Shown: positions 17,117 to 27,102 of the stretch, piece after piece | Position numbering within the stretch: position 1 is the stretch's first letter | Layout of the letters: every line of letters starts with the position of its first letter | Assembly: GCF_018494065.1 (NCBI RefSeq) | Contig: NZ_JABBFR010000002.1 | Span: 1 to 64,000, forward strand | Reading direction: 5' to 3' | From: Rosenbergiella gaditana | GTDB lineage: Bacteria; Pseudomonadota; Gammaproteobacteria; Enterobacterales; Enterobacteriaceae | Length of the DNA stretch: 64,000 bases | Made by a program: the position numbers and the translations under genes | The notes under the pieces: model-generated | The model's database searches: none | What the model was told of the DNA's origin: nothing | Seen by the model: only the letters and a program-made list of their open reading frames with translations

Positions 17117-18005
17117 CCCCTATTCACTTTCAAGACGGCGTTTACTGCAATATGGCGTAGGTGTCGGAATGGTCAGCCTTTTACCGTCGGTATGCTCGGC
17201 GACGCAACCCCAACCGCGTATCGCTGTATTAGATTGGACCGCTGTCGAGTTGGTTAATGCGTTAGGATTACACCCTATCGCTGTCACTGATATTCCCAAT
17301 TATCGCCAATGGGTTGTGACACCGTCACTTCCTTCAGACACTCTAGAATTAGGACTGCGTAATGAGCCTAATCTTGAGCTATTAGCCCAACTTCGTCCTG
17401 ATATCATGATCTTACCGCAATATTCGGCACTGCCGGAGGCTCTACTTCAACAATTTGGTGAGGTGATCCGTTATCCCTTTACTCTGCCTGGTAAAAAAAT
17501 TCTAACGGTCGCACGTGAAAATTTACATCAACTTGCACAACGCTTGCACCGCGAAGCCCTTGGTCAACACATGATAAGTCAGTGGCAGGAAAAAATGACC
17601 GTCGCCCGCCAACAGTTAAGTTCTTGGCGGGGTAAACGTGTTCTGCTTTATAGTTTTTTAAGTCCACGCCAAGTATTGGTGATGTCGGCGAGTAGCTTAT
17701 TTGGAGAAGTGTTGAGCTATTTAGATCTGCAGTGTGCGTGGCAAGGCAGTGCGAATATGTGGGGCAGCGCGGTAATCGGTGTAGAGCAACTTTTCCCGGT
17801 CGATACGGATATCGCCATTGAGTTTATGCATGGCGAACGTGGCGCAACCAGTGATGTCGAACAATCGGGACTGTGGCAGAAAATGCCCTTTATGCAACAA
17901 CATAACCATTACCAAGTGGATGGGGCATGGATGTACGGTGGGCTTCACGCAGCATTGCGTTTTACTGACCAACTTCTTCATTTGTCAGGACAGTGGCATG
18001 ACTAA
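17106..18005 (+). CDS. fhuD: Periplasmic ferric-hydroxamate-binding protein FhuD
   Basis: 299-aa class III binding protein. A twin-arginine motif SRRRLLQ at residues 9-15, followed by a hydrophobic stretch and a site near CSA, indicates a Tat-type signal, as in E. coli FhuD. The body keeps the FhuD fold landmarks AVLDWTAVELVNALG near the N-terminus and PDIMILPQY. It overlaps fhuC and fhuB, consistent with one operon. Confidence 0.9.
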   Translation: MSNNPYSLSRRRLLQYGVGVGMVSLLPSVCSATQPQPRIAVLDWTAVELVNALGLHPIAVTDIPNYRQWVVTPSLPSDTLELGLRNEPNLELLAQLRPDIMILPQYSALPEALLQQFGEVIRYPFTLPGKKILTVARENLHQLAQRLHREALGQHMISQWQEKMTVARQQLSSWRGKRVLLYSFLSPRQVLVMSASSLFGEVLSYLDLQCAWQGSANMWGSAVIGVEQLFPVDTDIAIEFMHGERGATSDVEQSGLWQKMPFMQQHNHYQVDGAWMYGGLHAALRFTDQLLHLSGQWHD

Positions 18006-19923
18006 ATTTCGGGCGAGTCTCGCTATCACCCTGCTAGTTTTACTTACCGCCGTGATTATTGGGTGGAATATCCAGCATTTATCGGTGAGTACCGCGGGGC
18101 AACCCGGTATGACCTCATTGCTTTGGTCACAAAGTTATCTGCCACGAATATGCGTTGCGCTACTAGCCGGTGCCGCATTAGGCCTGTGTGGGATCTTGGC
18201 TCAACTGGTGTTAAAAAATCCCTTAGCAGAACCGGCGACGTTAGGGATTTCTTCCGGCGCGCAACTGGGCACCACCTTAGCGCTCTTTACCGGCGTCTCC
18301 ACGTGGTTGAGTCAAGGCTTTGCTCTGGTGGGCGGATTTATCACTACCGCGATAATTTATGCCTTAAGTCGCCATCGAGGAATGTCACCGTTAACCCTCC
18401 TCTTGACCGGTATGGTCGTGGGGCTCTTTTGTTCCGCCTTACAAAATGGATTGGTGTTGTTCCATCATGAACAGATGCAGTCATTGTTTATCTGGAACAG
18501 TGGCAATTTAGCGCAGAACGACTGGTCAGTGGTGACACAATTATTACCTTTTTTACTGGCAATCACTGCGCTGACTTTTATCAGCGCCCGCGCCCTAGCC
18601 TTACTCAAACTGTCTGATGAGGTTGTCGATAGTCTGGGCGGCAATAGCCATCTTTATCGATTATATGCTTTGGGGATGATGGCTTTGCTTGCGACTTGGA
18701 CGGTGAGCCAAGTAGGCTTAATCAGTTTTATTGGTCTTTTCGCCCCGCAGATCACTCGCCTTTTCCCTCGCCTATCCTTCAAAAAGAATTTGCTACTCGC
18801 AATGGCCTTCGGCGCGGGGCTATTACTATTTTGTGACCAGTTGGCACTGTTCGCAGAGGTGTTCAATTGGCAGGTCAGCGCCGGAAACATTACCGCTATT
18901 ATCGGTATTCCGGTGATGTTACTCATCATCATTAAAGCACGTTTTCCGCACCCGCCTGCACTGCGTACCACTGCCTTCAATGCCCTAGCCCCTCCTCGGA
19001 CAGTAAAAGGGTTACTGTTAGTAGCCATTATTGTCCTATTCTTTTTGGCTTTTACCCTCACCCAATCTCAGCATGGATGGCAAATCAGTTTTAGCGATCC
19101 TTTTAATCTACGCTGGCCAAGAACGGCGATGGCAATAGGATGTGGAGGGCTATTAGCCAGTGCTGGGGTCATCTTACAACGATTAACCAGTAATCCATTG
19201 GCTAGTCCGGAAGTTTTAGGGATCAATAGTGGCGCAGCCTGTGCGGTAGTGTTATTGCTCGTACTGGTGCCTTCTGCGAGTGGCATGTTACTGTTTCCCG
19301 TCGCGGCGTTGGGCGCAATGATAAGCTTGGGTATCATTATCCTGTTTGCCGTCAATGCCAGCGATCAAACCACTAAAATCCTGTTGGTGGGTACCGCGTT
19401 AAGCGCTTTTTCGCTAGCGCTGATCACACTTTTTTTAGCGTCAGGAGCACCTAACAGCAGTGTTATCATCAGCTGGTTATCAGGCTCAACTTGGGGGGCG
19501 ACGAAAGAGAAAGCCTTAAGTGCAGTGATCGCCTTAGCGTTAAGTCTACCGGTTAGTCTACTTTTCACTCGTTGGTTAAGCTTACTGCCATTAGGAAGAA
19601 CCGTGGCGTCATCACGCGGTTTATCGCTACGATGGAGTACAACGGTACTGATTGTTTGGTGTGCGGTGTTGAGCGCAGGGGCAACGCTATTGCTTGGCCC
19701 AATGAGCTTTGTAGGCCTTTTAGCACCTCAAGTTGCCCGCTATTTGGGAATTTATCGTTACGGTCATTCTCTTTATATCAGTGTGATCTGTGGAGCGTTA
19801 TTAATGTTAGCGGCAGATTTTATCGGCAGGATGATCATCTGGCCCTTCCAAGTGCCCGCTGGCATTGTGGCGGTAATTTTAGGGGCTCCAGGTTTATTAT
19901 GGTTGCTCTATCGAAAACGGTAA
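17998..19923 (+). CDS. fhuB: Ferric-hydroxamate ABC transporter permease FhuB
   Basis: 641 aa from the ATG at 17998, which overlaps the end of fhuD. Two fused FecCD-type permease halves are visible, each with its own GxxN/A-PLAxPxxLGI signature (NPLAEPATLGISSGAQLG and NPLASPEVLGINSGAACA), as in E. coli FhuB. It forms the inner-membrane channel for FhuC and FhuD. It converges on an OprB-type porin gene. Confidence 0.93.
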   Translation: MTKFRASLAITLLVLLTAVIIGWNIQHLSVSTAGQPGMTSLLWSQSYLPRICVALLAGAALGLCGILAQLVLKNPLAEPATLGISSGAQLGTTLALFTGVSTWLSQGFALVGGFITTAIIYALSRHRGMSPLTLLLTGMVVGLFCSALQNGLVLFHHEQMQSLFIWNSGNLAQNDWSVVTQLLPFLLAITALTFISARALALLKLSDEVVDSLGGNSHLYRLYALGMMALLATWTVSQVGLISFIGLFAPQITRLFPRLSFKKNLLLAMAFGAGLLLFCDQLALFAEVFNWQVSAGNITAIIGIPVMLLIIIKARFPHPPALRTTAFNALAPPRTVKGLLLVAIIVLFFLAFTLTQSQHGWQISFSDPFNLRWPRTAMAIGCGGLLASAGVILQRLTSNPLASPEVLGINSGAACAVVLLLVLVPSASGMLLFPVAALGAMISLGIIILFAVNASDQTTKILLVGTALSAFSLALITLFLASGAPNSSVIISWLSGSTWGATKEKALSAVIALALSLPVSLLFTRWLSLLPLGRTVASSRGLSLRWSTTVLIVWCAVLSAGATLLLGPMSFVGLLAPQVARYLGIYRYGHSLYISVICGALLMLAADFIGRMIIWPFQVPAGIVAVILGAPGLLWLLYRKR

Positions 19924-19963
19924 TGGGTAAAAGCCAGCCCGGATTTAGGGCTAGCCCTCAAAA

Positions 19964-21313
19964 TTAAAAAGTAACGCTGGTTTTTAAACCCATTACCCAA
20001 GCATCAAGGGTATCACTCACCGCCCCTGGGTTATGCCAATATTGCACGCTAGGTTGCAGTTGAAACCAAGGAGTCAGTTCGAAACGGTAGAACAGTTCTG
20101 CATTTGTGGCTGAACTCCCTGTCGGCCAGTATCCCGTTAACTCATTGAGATCAGTTGAGTTTTTTTTCTGTTGTTGATCTCTATTCGCCCAGCTTCCTAC
20201 CTTAACGTAACTGACGCCCAGTCCAATCCAATCGTTAGGTCGCGCGTCGAACATGCCGCGATAGCGAGCAGAGACTGACCCCACCCAAGGCAAACGTATC
20301 GTGCGCTTATCACCTAGACCTAAGCTAGCTGACAGGCTCATGCCACGAAGTGGATCGTTGGTATGCTGTGTCACTTGTTGGTTAGCTGCCGCCCATAAAT
20401 AATAAGAATTGTGGGTTTTGGCATAACCGTTTGGATCACTGGCACCCCAATACTGACTGGCTCCCCGAGCTAAGTGCGTTTGCTCAGCATTAGTCCAGCT
20501 TACCCCCAGTGTGTAGAGACCAGGCAGCTGATTCACGGTCGTTTTCCATTCAGCCTCGATAGGAAGAATAATGCCTTTGCTGTGTTGCGTAGAGACACTC
20601 CAGGCATGACCACGGTTCGCTGCTTGAGAATTTTGTTCCATCAGCGCAACCTTGATGGCGATTTCAGAGGTTGCTTTCCATTCTAAGCTGGTCCCCCAAG
20701 TATGGACATTCCAGTTATTCCACGTCATAGAATAGGCAGATTTCCCCCCGCACAAGGAAAGAATTTGGAAATCACAGGGAATCGCTTGGTCAAAAACTTG
20801 TACTTTATTCATAAGCCCTGCACGCCAAAAAAGGTCTCCCTCAAAAAAACTCCGTCCCGCGGTTAACCAGCCAAGGCGCGTGATCGATTGTCCTCCCCAG
20901 CTCTCTTGGGCTAAGTCTGTCATCGGCACGGACGTATCTTGAAGACGTTGCATAGCTAAGTTCTGATTATGATTACGATTCACGATATTGCCCTCAATAA
21001 TGGCACCGGGGATCCGGATCAATGTTTCGAGGTTTTGCGTGAAAGTGAAAGCGAACTGATCGATGTAAGCGGTTTTACGGCGCGTATCGGCACCGCCATG
21101 TAAGTTAGTCGCGGTTTGCGATAAATAGGCTAGATTGAAATTCAAGCCCTCTTGCTTTAATCGAGGCCTTAAGCCAAGCATATCACCCAGTAACCCTTGT
21201 TCTGGAGGAGGTTCAAAACCCAGTGCGGTAGGGATAAAGGGAGCAGCGAAAAGTGGCGTTGAAACAGAAATACTGGCGACAAATAACCAACCATAAAGCG
21301 GCTTCGCATCCAT
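19964..21313 (-). CDS. OprB-family carbohydrate porin
   Basis: 449-aa outer-membrane beta-barrel with an N-terminal signal peptide (cleaved near LFA/AP) and a C-terminal Phe (LKTSVTF). The opening LLGDMLGLRPRLKQEGL and the internal AGLMNKVQVF are typical of OprB sugar porins. ATG at 21313 has GGAG upstream, and a short hairpin (AAGTCCA/TGGACTT, 21325-21341) sits in the leader. It probably admits glucose or related sugars. No sugar operon lies beside it. Confidence 0.82.
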   Translation of the reverse strand: MDAKPLYGWLFVASISVSTPLFAAPFIPTALGFEPPPEQGLLGDMLGLRPRLKQEGLNFNLAYLSQTATNLHGGADTRRKTAYIDQFAFTFTQNLETLIRIPGAIIEGNIVNRNHNQNLAMQRLQDTSVPMTDLAQESWGGQSITRLGWLTAGRSFFEGDLFWRAGLMNKVQVFDQAIPCDFQILSLCGGKSAYSMTWNNWNVHTWGTSLEWKATSEIAIKVALMEQNSQAANRGHAWSVSTQHSKGIILPIEAEWKTTVNQLPGLYTLGVSWTNAEQTHLARGASQYWGASDPNGYAKTHNSYYLWAAANQQVTQHTNDPLRGMSLSASLGLGDKRTIRLPWVGSVSARYRGMFDARPNDWIGLGVSYVKVGSWANRDQQQKKNSTDLNELTGYWPTGSSATNAELFYRFELTPWFQLQPSVQYWHNPGAVSDTLDAWVMGLKTSVTF

Positions 21314-21600
21314 GCAATTTCTCCAAGTCCATCATGGACTTTCTAAGGTAGATTTCGGGTTATTCCAACTCAGTGAATGTGGATAAGACTACCTTCTTTT
21401 ATCGAAATGGCTTTGCCATGGCAACAAGTAATCAGCGATCTCTTTCGTACTTTTGATAAAGATCACCTTTAGATGATGAAAAGTTACTTAAGCTGCTATA
21501 CCTCAGCCTTAAATCAGAAATTATAGCGGCAAGCTGGACACTGAAACTGCCGCGATCCTTCATGTTCTTAAGGAAAAATACAAATAAGGAGATACAGATT
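21314..21600. other. Divergent intergenic region, porin to GH18-like gene
   Basis: 287 bp without a gene. Apart from the small porin-leader hairpin at 21325-21341, no operator is recognised. Base composition becomes more AT-rich towards the GH18-like gene. Confidence 0.4.
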
Positions 21601-22353
21601 ATGAATAAATTTATTACGGGCGGGTGGAGCCAGTCACTGTCTGGCAGACCCCTTAAAGAATTCGACGTCATGATGTATGGAATGGTGACAAACCTTGACG
21701 GGCTGACGACAGGGACGGCCGTCAGTCCGGGATGGAGTCCTGAAAAGCAGGATAAACCCAATAATACCCCCGATTTTGAAGGGAAGACGCTCTGGGTCTA
21801 TGGCGGAGGCGGGTGCTCCCCTGAAGGAAAACCTTCAAATCAGGATGAAGTATTGCGGATAGCTGAAGCCACAAAAAGCCGGGGCTGGGATGGCGTAGAT
21901 TTTGATGATGAATGCAATATGAACACCGGTCTTGTCATTGAAGCAATGAAGCAATTAAAACAACGCCAGAAAGAAACCAGCTTTGGTTTTATTGCCGGAT
22001 ATTCTTACAATCATCCGGCTGCAGATAACGGTAAAAAATTGAACGAAAAGGTTAAAAGTATCATCCAGTCGGGTCAGTGTGATCGCTTTATCCATTACTG
22101 CTATGCTGCAGCGATGTGGAGTAAAGAGGATATTACCGGCAACGTTATTCCTGCCCTGAAACGGACGTTAGCGCATGGAGCTGAAAACAAGAAATGTATC
22201 CTGGCCCTGACAACACGTGGACTGAATGAATGGAATTTAAATTATTTCATCGATCAGGTACTGGATTTTAATCTTGGAGGACTATTCATATGGAAGTATG
22301 AAGATTTAAAAGATGAATATTATAAAATAATCAAAGACAGACTGTGGAAATAA
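21601..22353 (+). CDS. Glycoside hydrolase family 18 (chitinase)-like protein without signal peptide
   Basis: 250-aa protein. The core motif GWDGVDFDDE matches the GH18 active-site pattern DxxDxDxE, ending in the catalytic Glu. A (beta/alpha)8-like layout is plausible, with YGGGG before the motif and FIAGYSYN, FIHYCYA and GLFIWKYED after it. ATG 21601 follows AAGGAGATA. There is no signal peptide, unlike secreted chitinases. Possible roles are a lytic or peptidoglycan/chitin-type hydrolase delivered by another route, or a cytoplasmic enzyme. The substrate is unknown. Confidence 0.62.
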   Translation: MNKFITGGWSQSLSGRPLKEFDVMMYGMVTNLDGLTTGTAVSPGWSPEKQDKPNNTPDFEGKTLWVYGGGGCSPEGKPSNQDEVLRIAEATKSRGWDGVDFDDECNMNTGLVIEAMKQLKQRQKETSFGFIAGYSYNHPAADNGKKLNEKVKSIIQSGQCDRFIHYCYAAAMWSKEDITGNVIPALKRTLAHGAENKKCILALTTRGLNEWNLNYFIDQVLDFNLGGLFIWKYEDLKDEYYKIIKDRLWK

Positions 22354-22385
22354 ATAAAAGATATTCACATGATTCTAAAAATAAC

Positions 22386-22403
22386 TGACCGCCCCGGCGG
22401 TCA
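22386..22403. terminator. GC-rich hairpin after the GH18-like gene
   Basis: TGACCGCC/GGCGGTCA with a 2-base centre lies 32 bp after the stop codon. It has no clear T-tract, so termination is uncertain. The rest of the gap to 22657 shows nothing else recognisable. Confidence 0.5.
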
Positions 22404-22657
22404 CCATAATTCAGAAAAAAAAGTAAACAGTTTCCACTATTCAATTTACACCCCTCAGCGACTTCTTGATGCTAGCATCACGGGCAGCTTCACTCATGCC
22501 AAAACAACGGGATCAGCCAGCGCATAGCCGGCAGTCATCACGTCATTTCACTCTAGTCCTAGTGGAGTTGTGTAGCATGCTGCTAACATCAGGCGAAGGG
22601 TCTTTATTTCTCTCTCTGTCTAGATTCTTTTCATAGAGCAGCTCCGGTAATGAACGC

Positions 22658-23458
22658 TCACTCAACTCGTAGTACGACAATGCCTGGTTTAGCGCGCATA
22701 TATTCCAGAAACGGTGAATCCACCACTTTTCTGTTAGCAGCCAGCGAGGAGGCATTCCTGAACCATACCCGACCGTCGTGGCGAACCACGATACCCACAT
22801 GCGAAACATCTAGTCCTTCAAGCGGAGAGTAGACGCCGACATAATCCCCTATTTTCAGATGGTCCAGCATTTGCTGACTAATGGCTTTTCCGGGAATGTA
22901 ATTTATTCTCCGGGGATGGATGCCTAGACCCGGAATGTACTCCCCCCCACCAGGTTTGCGGTTAAGCTGTTTGTCCACTACGGCATAGTCAGGGCTGATA
23001 TCCGCGGTGACGTCCCGGGCATTGCGTGGTGCGCTGGCAAACCAGTCGGAGAAGAAGTGCCGGCGGCTAAGGTAGTCAACGTTGCCGCCGGTGTAACGAA
23101 CCTTCACTAAATTCTGCAGGAAGGATTTCTGGTCATGGCTATAGGTCAGGGCCTCAACGTAATCTATCAGGCTAATACAGTCCACACCGTTGAAATTCAC
23201 GACAAGTGCTTCTGGGATACTGGGCCCGCCGATGAGCGTTTCAGCTTGGTAAGGCGTACCAAGGAAAGCAGATGACACGCGGCTAATGACTTCCCCGTGA
23301 TATTTATCTGAAGAAGGGATGACGTCCGAGCGGATAATCTGGTTAACTTTTCCTGCCGTAACACTGTCCATGATTGTCTGATATTTTTCTGTCGCGGGTG
23401 CGGCACAGGCCGTCAGATACGTCGACATAAGTAAAACCGTCCATGTTTTCACTTTCAT
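22658..23458 (-). CDS. DUF1460 amidase-like lipoprotein
   Basis: 266-aa protein with a lipoprotein signal peptide (LTAC, Cys18). It carries the DUF1460 pattern, a papain-like (NlpC/P60-related) fold: the likely nucleophile cysteine is in GVDCISLIDYVEAL and the histidine in DVSHVGIVVRHDG. HPRRINYIPG is also typical. The family is described as N-acetylmuramoyl-L-alanine amidase-like. It is convergent with the GH18-like gene. It would act on peptidoglycan from the envelope side (inference). Confidence 0.72.
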   Translation of the reverse strand: MKVKTWTVLLMSTYLTACAAPATEKYQTIMDSVTAGKVNQIIRSDVIPSSDKYHGEVISRVSSAFLGTPYQAETLIGGPSIPEALVVNFNGVDCISLIDYVEALTYSHDQKSFLQNLVKVRYTGGNVDYLSRRHFFSDWFASAPRNARDVTADISPDYAVVDKQLNRKPGGGEYIPGLGIHPRRINYIPGKAISQQMLDHLKIGDYVGVYSPLEGLDVSHVGIVVRHDGRVWFRNASSLAANRKVVDSPFLEYMRAKPGIVVLRVE

Positions 23459-24016
23459 AATTATCTTCCTTAAAGGTACAGAGGGATTTTTAGCTTTAAG
23501 GAAGATGATTGTAATTGATACAAATACGCGCTATTTGTTGATTCCCAGTTGAACAATTAGCAACTGGATAATGAGAAATGTGAGGGATATCACGTGACCC
23601 GACACCCTTTCGTTTTTACAGGATTATTCTGTGATGCCTGAATACGAGTGGTTATCGGAAATTTCGGCGGTTCCAGCGAATCCACCTCTTTCAGGTGAAC
23701 GAACATCCAAAGTCCAAAGGATACGTTACCCCATCGTGAAAGGAGGGAACCACAAGAATTTTGGGTAGTAATAGCGGTAAAACTGCGAACAAATCTGATT
23801 CCTTCAATGATAAGTCATTCACTTAATCGGCGTATTTTATCAATGACTATTACCAGCAATATCGTGCGTAATTGAAGAATAACATCACGATAAGTAATGA
23901 TATCTTATCGAATTCAGCAAGGTTGTTTTGAAAATATTGATTAATTGTTATTAACAATTATGAATAAATTGTTTAAAATTGATCACACTTTTTGTTGGAT
24001 TTTATCAGGGCTAGTT
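23459..24016. other. Long intergenic region upstream of mqo
   Basis: About 560 bp between the divergent DUF1460 lipoprotein and mqo genes. No convincing reading frame, RNA gene or repeat is seen. It is AT-rich close to the mqo start and presumably holds the mqo promoter. Confidence 0.4.
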
Positions 24017-25660
24017 ATGCAACACATTAAAAAAACAGTATTCAGTTTATCTCTGATCGCCGCATCACTTTTCACTCAAACAGCGCAAGCGCGTACCGAA
24101 AACACCGATGTTTTACTGATCGGTGGCGGCATCATGAGTGCCTCATTGGGTACATGGTTACATGAGCTTCAACCAGAGTGGAAACAGACTATGGTTGAAC
24201 GTTTAGATGGCGTAGCTGAAGAATCTTCCAATGGCTGGAATAACGCGGGAACAGGCCATTCCGCTAATATGGAACTTAATTACACTCCTCAGCGCGAAGA
24301 TGGGTCGATTGATATTTCAAAAGCTATCGAGATCAATGAAGCCTTTATGATTTCCCGTCAATTTTGGGCATCACAGGTACAACTAGGCACGTTACAACAA
24401 CCGCGCAGCTTTATTAATTCTACTCCACATATGAGTTTTGTTTGGGGCGATAAGAATGTTGATTATTTAACACGTCGCTATGCTGCCTTACAAAAGAGCC
24501 CATTATTCCAAGGGATGCAGTTCTCCACGGACCAACAACAGATTAAAAAATGGGCGCCTTTAATTATTGACGGCCGTGATCCCGCGCAGAAAGTTGCTGC
24601 GACTTGGACGCCATTAGGCACTGATGTAAACTATGGCGAAATTACACGCCAGTTAGTCAGTACACTCCAAAAAAAACCTGAATTTACCTTAGAACTTTCT
24701 ACGCAAGTGACAGAATTTACGCGTCAAGACGATAACTCTTGGTTAGTCACCGTCGAAAACCGTACCACAGGTGAAAAACACAGTATCCATGCTAAATACG
24801 TTTTCATCGGTGCAGGGGGTGCGTCGCTGAAACTATTGCAAAAAACCGGTATTCCAGAAGCAGAGAACTACGGTGGATTCCCAGTCGGTGGATCATTCTT
24901 GGTGACAGAGAATCCTGCCATCACGGCTCAGCACACTGCGAAAGTTTATGGGCAAGCGTCCGTGGGTGCACCGCCGATGTCTGTTCCTCATCTCGATACG
25001 CGCTATTTAGACGGTAAAAAAGTGGTACTTTTTGGACCCTTCGCTACCTTCTCGACTAAATACCTGAAAAATGGTTCCCTCTTGGATCTGTTCAGTGCAA
25101 CCACGACTCATAATGTCATACCAATGGCTCATGTCGGCGTGGATAACTTTGATTTGGTGAAGTATTTGATTGGTCAGGTAATGTTATCTGATGAAGATCG
25201 TTTTAATGCCCTGAAAGAGTACTTCCCAGAGGCTAAACAAGCTGATTGGAAGCTGTGGCAAGCGGGTCAACGTGTGCAGATCGTTAAGAAAGATGCTGAT
25301 AAAGGTGGCGTCTTGAAATTAGGCACCGAAATTGTTACCGACCAGCAGAAGACCATTGCCGCATTACTCGGTGCTTCACCGGGTGCGTCAACCGCCGCCC
25401 CGATCATGTTAAACGTGATTGAGAAATTGTTCCCGCAACAGGTGAAAACCCCACAATGGCAAGCACGTATCAAACAAGTGGTGCCAAGTTACGGTCAGAA
25501 ACTGAACAGTGATCCGGCATTAGCTCAGCAAGTGTGGGATCATACTGCTGAGGTTTTACAGTTAACGCCACCACCCCGTATTGAGATGACTGCTCCTACG
25601 GCAGCAAATCAAGCGCCTGTTTCCTCGACTTCTACGCCAAATCGAGATATGGCACTGTAA
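24017..25660 (+). CDS. mqo: Malate:quinone oxidoreductase
   Basis: About 547 aa from the ATG at 24017, the length of the E. coli enzyme. The FAD-binding motif [14 protein letters not shown] is near residue 35, and blocks such as [20 protein letters not shown] and [13 protein letters not shown] are nearly identical to E. coli Mqo. As in E. coli, the N-terminus looks like a signal or anchor sequence. The enzyme oxidises malate to oxaloacetate and feeds electrons to quinones at the membrane. An in-frame ATG at 23945 is an unlikely start. Confidence 0.95.
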   Translation: MQHIKKTVFSLSLIAASLFTQTAQARTENTDVLLIGGGIMSASLGTWLHELQPEWKQTMVERLDGVAEESSNGWNNAGTGHSANMELNYTPQREDGSIDISKAIEINEAFMISRQFWASQVQLGTLQQPRSFINSTPHMSFVWGDKNVDYLTRRYAALQKSPLFQGMQFSTDQQQIKKWAPLIIDGRDPAQKVAATWTPLGTDVNYGEITRQLVSTLQKKPEFTLELSTQVTEFTRQDDNSWLVTVENRTTGEKHSIHAKYVFIGAGGASLKLLQKTGIPEAENYGGFPVGGSFLVTENPAITAQHTAKVYGQASVGAPPMSVPHLDTRYLDGKKVVLFGPFATFSTKYLKNGSLLDLFSATTTHNVIPMAHVGVDNFDLVKYLIGQVMLSDEDRFNALKEYFPEAKQADWKLWQAGQRVQIVKKDADKGGVLKLGTEIVTDQQKTIAALLGASPGASTAAPIMLNVIEKLFPQQVKTPQWQARIKQVVPSYGQKLNSDPALAQQVWDHTAEVLQLTPPPRIEMTAPTAANQAPVSSTSTPNRDMAL

Positions 25661-25667
25661 GTATTAT

Positions 25668-25693
25668 CCCCTTCAGTCGACTGACTGAAGGGG
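25668..25693. terminator. Hairpin after mqo, facing the MFS gene
   Basis: Perfect 11-bp arms, CCCCTTCAGTC and GACTGAAGGGG, with a 4-base loop lie between the convergent mqo and MFS genes. TATTTGTTAC follows on the plus side. Confidence 0.75.
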
Positions 25694-25711
25694 TATTTGT
25701 TACTCTGAAGG

Positions 25712-26980
25712 CTATGTCAATTGCTGACGCTGACGCAAACTAGGGAAAAGTTTCATCCATATCGCAACAACGACTAACGTCCCTACTCCTCCGACCACCG
25801 CTGCGGGGACCGTTCCTAACATGCTCGCCAGTACGCCTGTTTCAAATTCACCAAACTGATTTGAGGTATTAATAAAGATTGAGTTGACCGCATTAACTCT
25901 GCCACGCATTGCATCCGGGGTATCAAGCTGAACCATCGCCCCTCTAATCACCATACTCACCATGTCAAAACCGCCTAAGGCCACTAGCGCGAGAAGCGAT
26001 AACACTAGATTGTGAGACAGCGCAAATACCAAGGTCGCTACCCCGAAACCCGCTACACAGCCAAACATGATCAACCCGGTGTGGCGAGTCAATACACGAC
26101 GACTGATCCAGATCCCTGTCAGTAAGGCACCGACAGAAGGTGCTGCGCGAAGCGCACCGAGCCCCCAAGGCCCAGTATGTAAAATATCTTGGGCAAAGAT
26201 AGGTAATAAAGCCGTCACGCCACCCAGTAATACCGCAAAAAGATCTAACGAAATGACCCCTAAAATATCTTTACGTTCAAAGATAAAGTGCAATCCTGCA
26301 AACAGATTTTTCATCGTCATGGGCAGGCGGGTTAACGCGACTGGAGGATAGTGAACGGTGGCAATCATGAGCAACGCAACGAAATAACAGATTGCCGCAA
26401 CCCCATAAGCCGCCTCGGGTGAGTACAGGTACAGCAACCCGCCGATCATCGGACCCGCGATAACCATGGCCTCACGGAAAACTTGGTTAGTCGCCATCGC
26501 CTTGGAAAGTAGTTCAGCAGGCAGCAGTGCGGGCAGTAGTGAAGTGTTTGCGGGGCCCTCCACCGCTTTAGCAATCCAGAATAATGCGACCAGTCCCAAT
26601 AAAGCCGGGGTGGATAACCACGAGAAAAAAGGTAAAGCAATCAGCCCAGCTACAGCGAGAAATTCGATAACTTGCCCTGTAACGATTAATGTCTTTCTAT
26701 TGTATTGATCGGCAAGGTGCCCCGCCGGCAATGCCAGTAATATCGAGGGTAAAAATTGCATCAGTCCAATCATCCCCAGCATAAATGCACTGTGGGTCAT
26801 GGCGTAGATTTGCCAGCTAACCGCTAATGAGACAATTTGAAAACCGAGTGATGAACAGGTCTGTGCGATAAGGTAGTGCCGAAAGCCACGGTGACTAAAA
26901 GGTGATAATGAGGAGGCTACGGGGTTCACGACTTGGCTCCAAGCTAAGCATACTGATAATAAGGACGATAAGCATAGCAT
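25712..26980 (-). CDS. MFS transporter (EntS-like MFS_3 family)
   Basis: 422-aa major facilitator with 10-12 hydrophobic segments. The loop 2-3 motif GHLADQYNRKTL and the central VFREAMVIAGPMIGG are typical of the MFS_3 group, which includes the enterobactin exporter EntS and macrolide exporters. ATG 26980 has GGAGA upstream; a GTG at 26932 with GGAG is an alternative that removes 16 residues. The substrate is unknown. It is divergent from catalase. Confidence 0.8.
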   Translation of the reverse strand: MLCLSSLLSVCLAWSQVVNPVASSLSPFSHRGFRHYLIAQTCSSLGFQIVSLAVSWQIYAMTHSAFMLGMIGLMQFLPSILLALPAGHLADQYNRKTLIVTGQVIEFLAVAGLIALPFFSWLSTPALLGLVALFWIAKAVEGPANTSLLPALLPAELLSKAMATNQVFREAMVIAGPMIGGLLYLYSPEAAYGVAAICYFVALLMIATVHYPPVALTRLPMTMKNLFAGLHFIFERKDILGVISLDLFAVLLGGVTALLPIFAQDILHTGPWGLGALRAAPSVGALLTGIWISRRVLTRHTGLIMFGCVAGFGVATLVFALSHNLVLSLLALVALGGFDMVSMVIRGAMVQLDTPDAMRGRVNAVNSIFINTSNQFGEFETGVLASMLGTVPAAVVGGVGTLVVVAIWMKLFPSLRQRQQLT

Positions 26981-27102
26981 GATCTCTCCATGACTGACGA
27001 AAACCGACTTCTCTCACTCACGAAAAAAAAATGTCTCATTACTAAATCTTTGTCTACGCTTAGTAAGGAGCAATGTAAAAAATAAAAATCATGAGGACAG
27101 TG

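Noticed and set aside
23945-24016. Upstream start for mqo
   Set aside because: The extension is not found in Mqo proteins, and the ATG at 24017 gives the family length.
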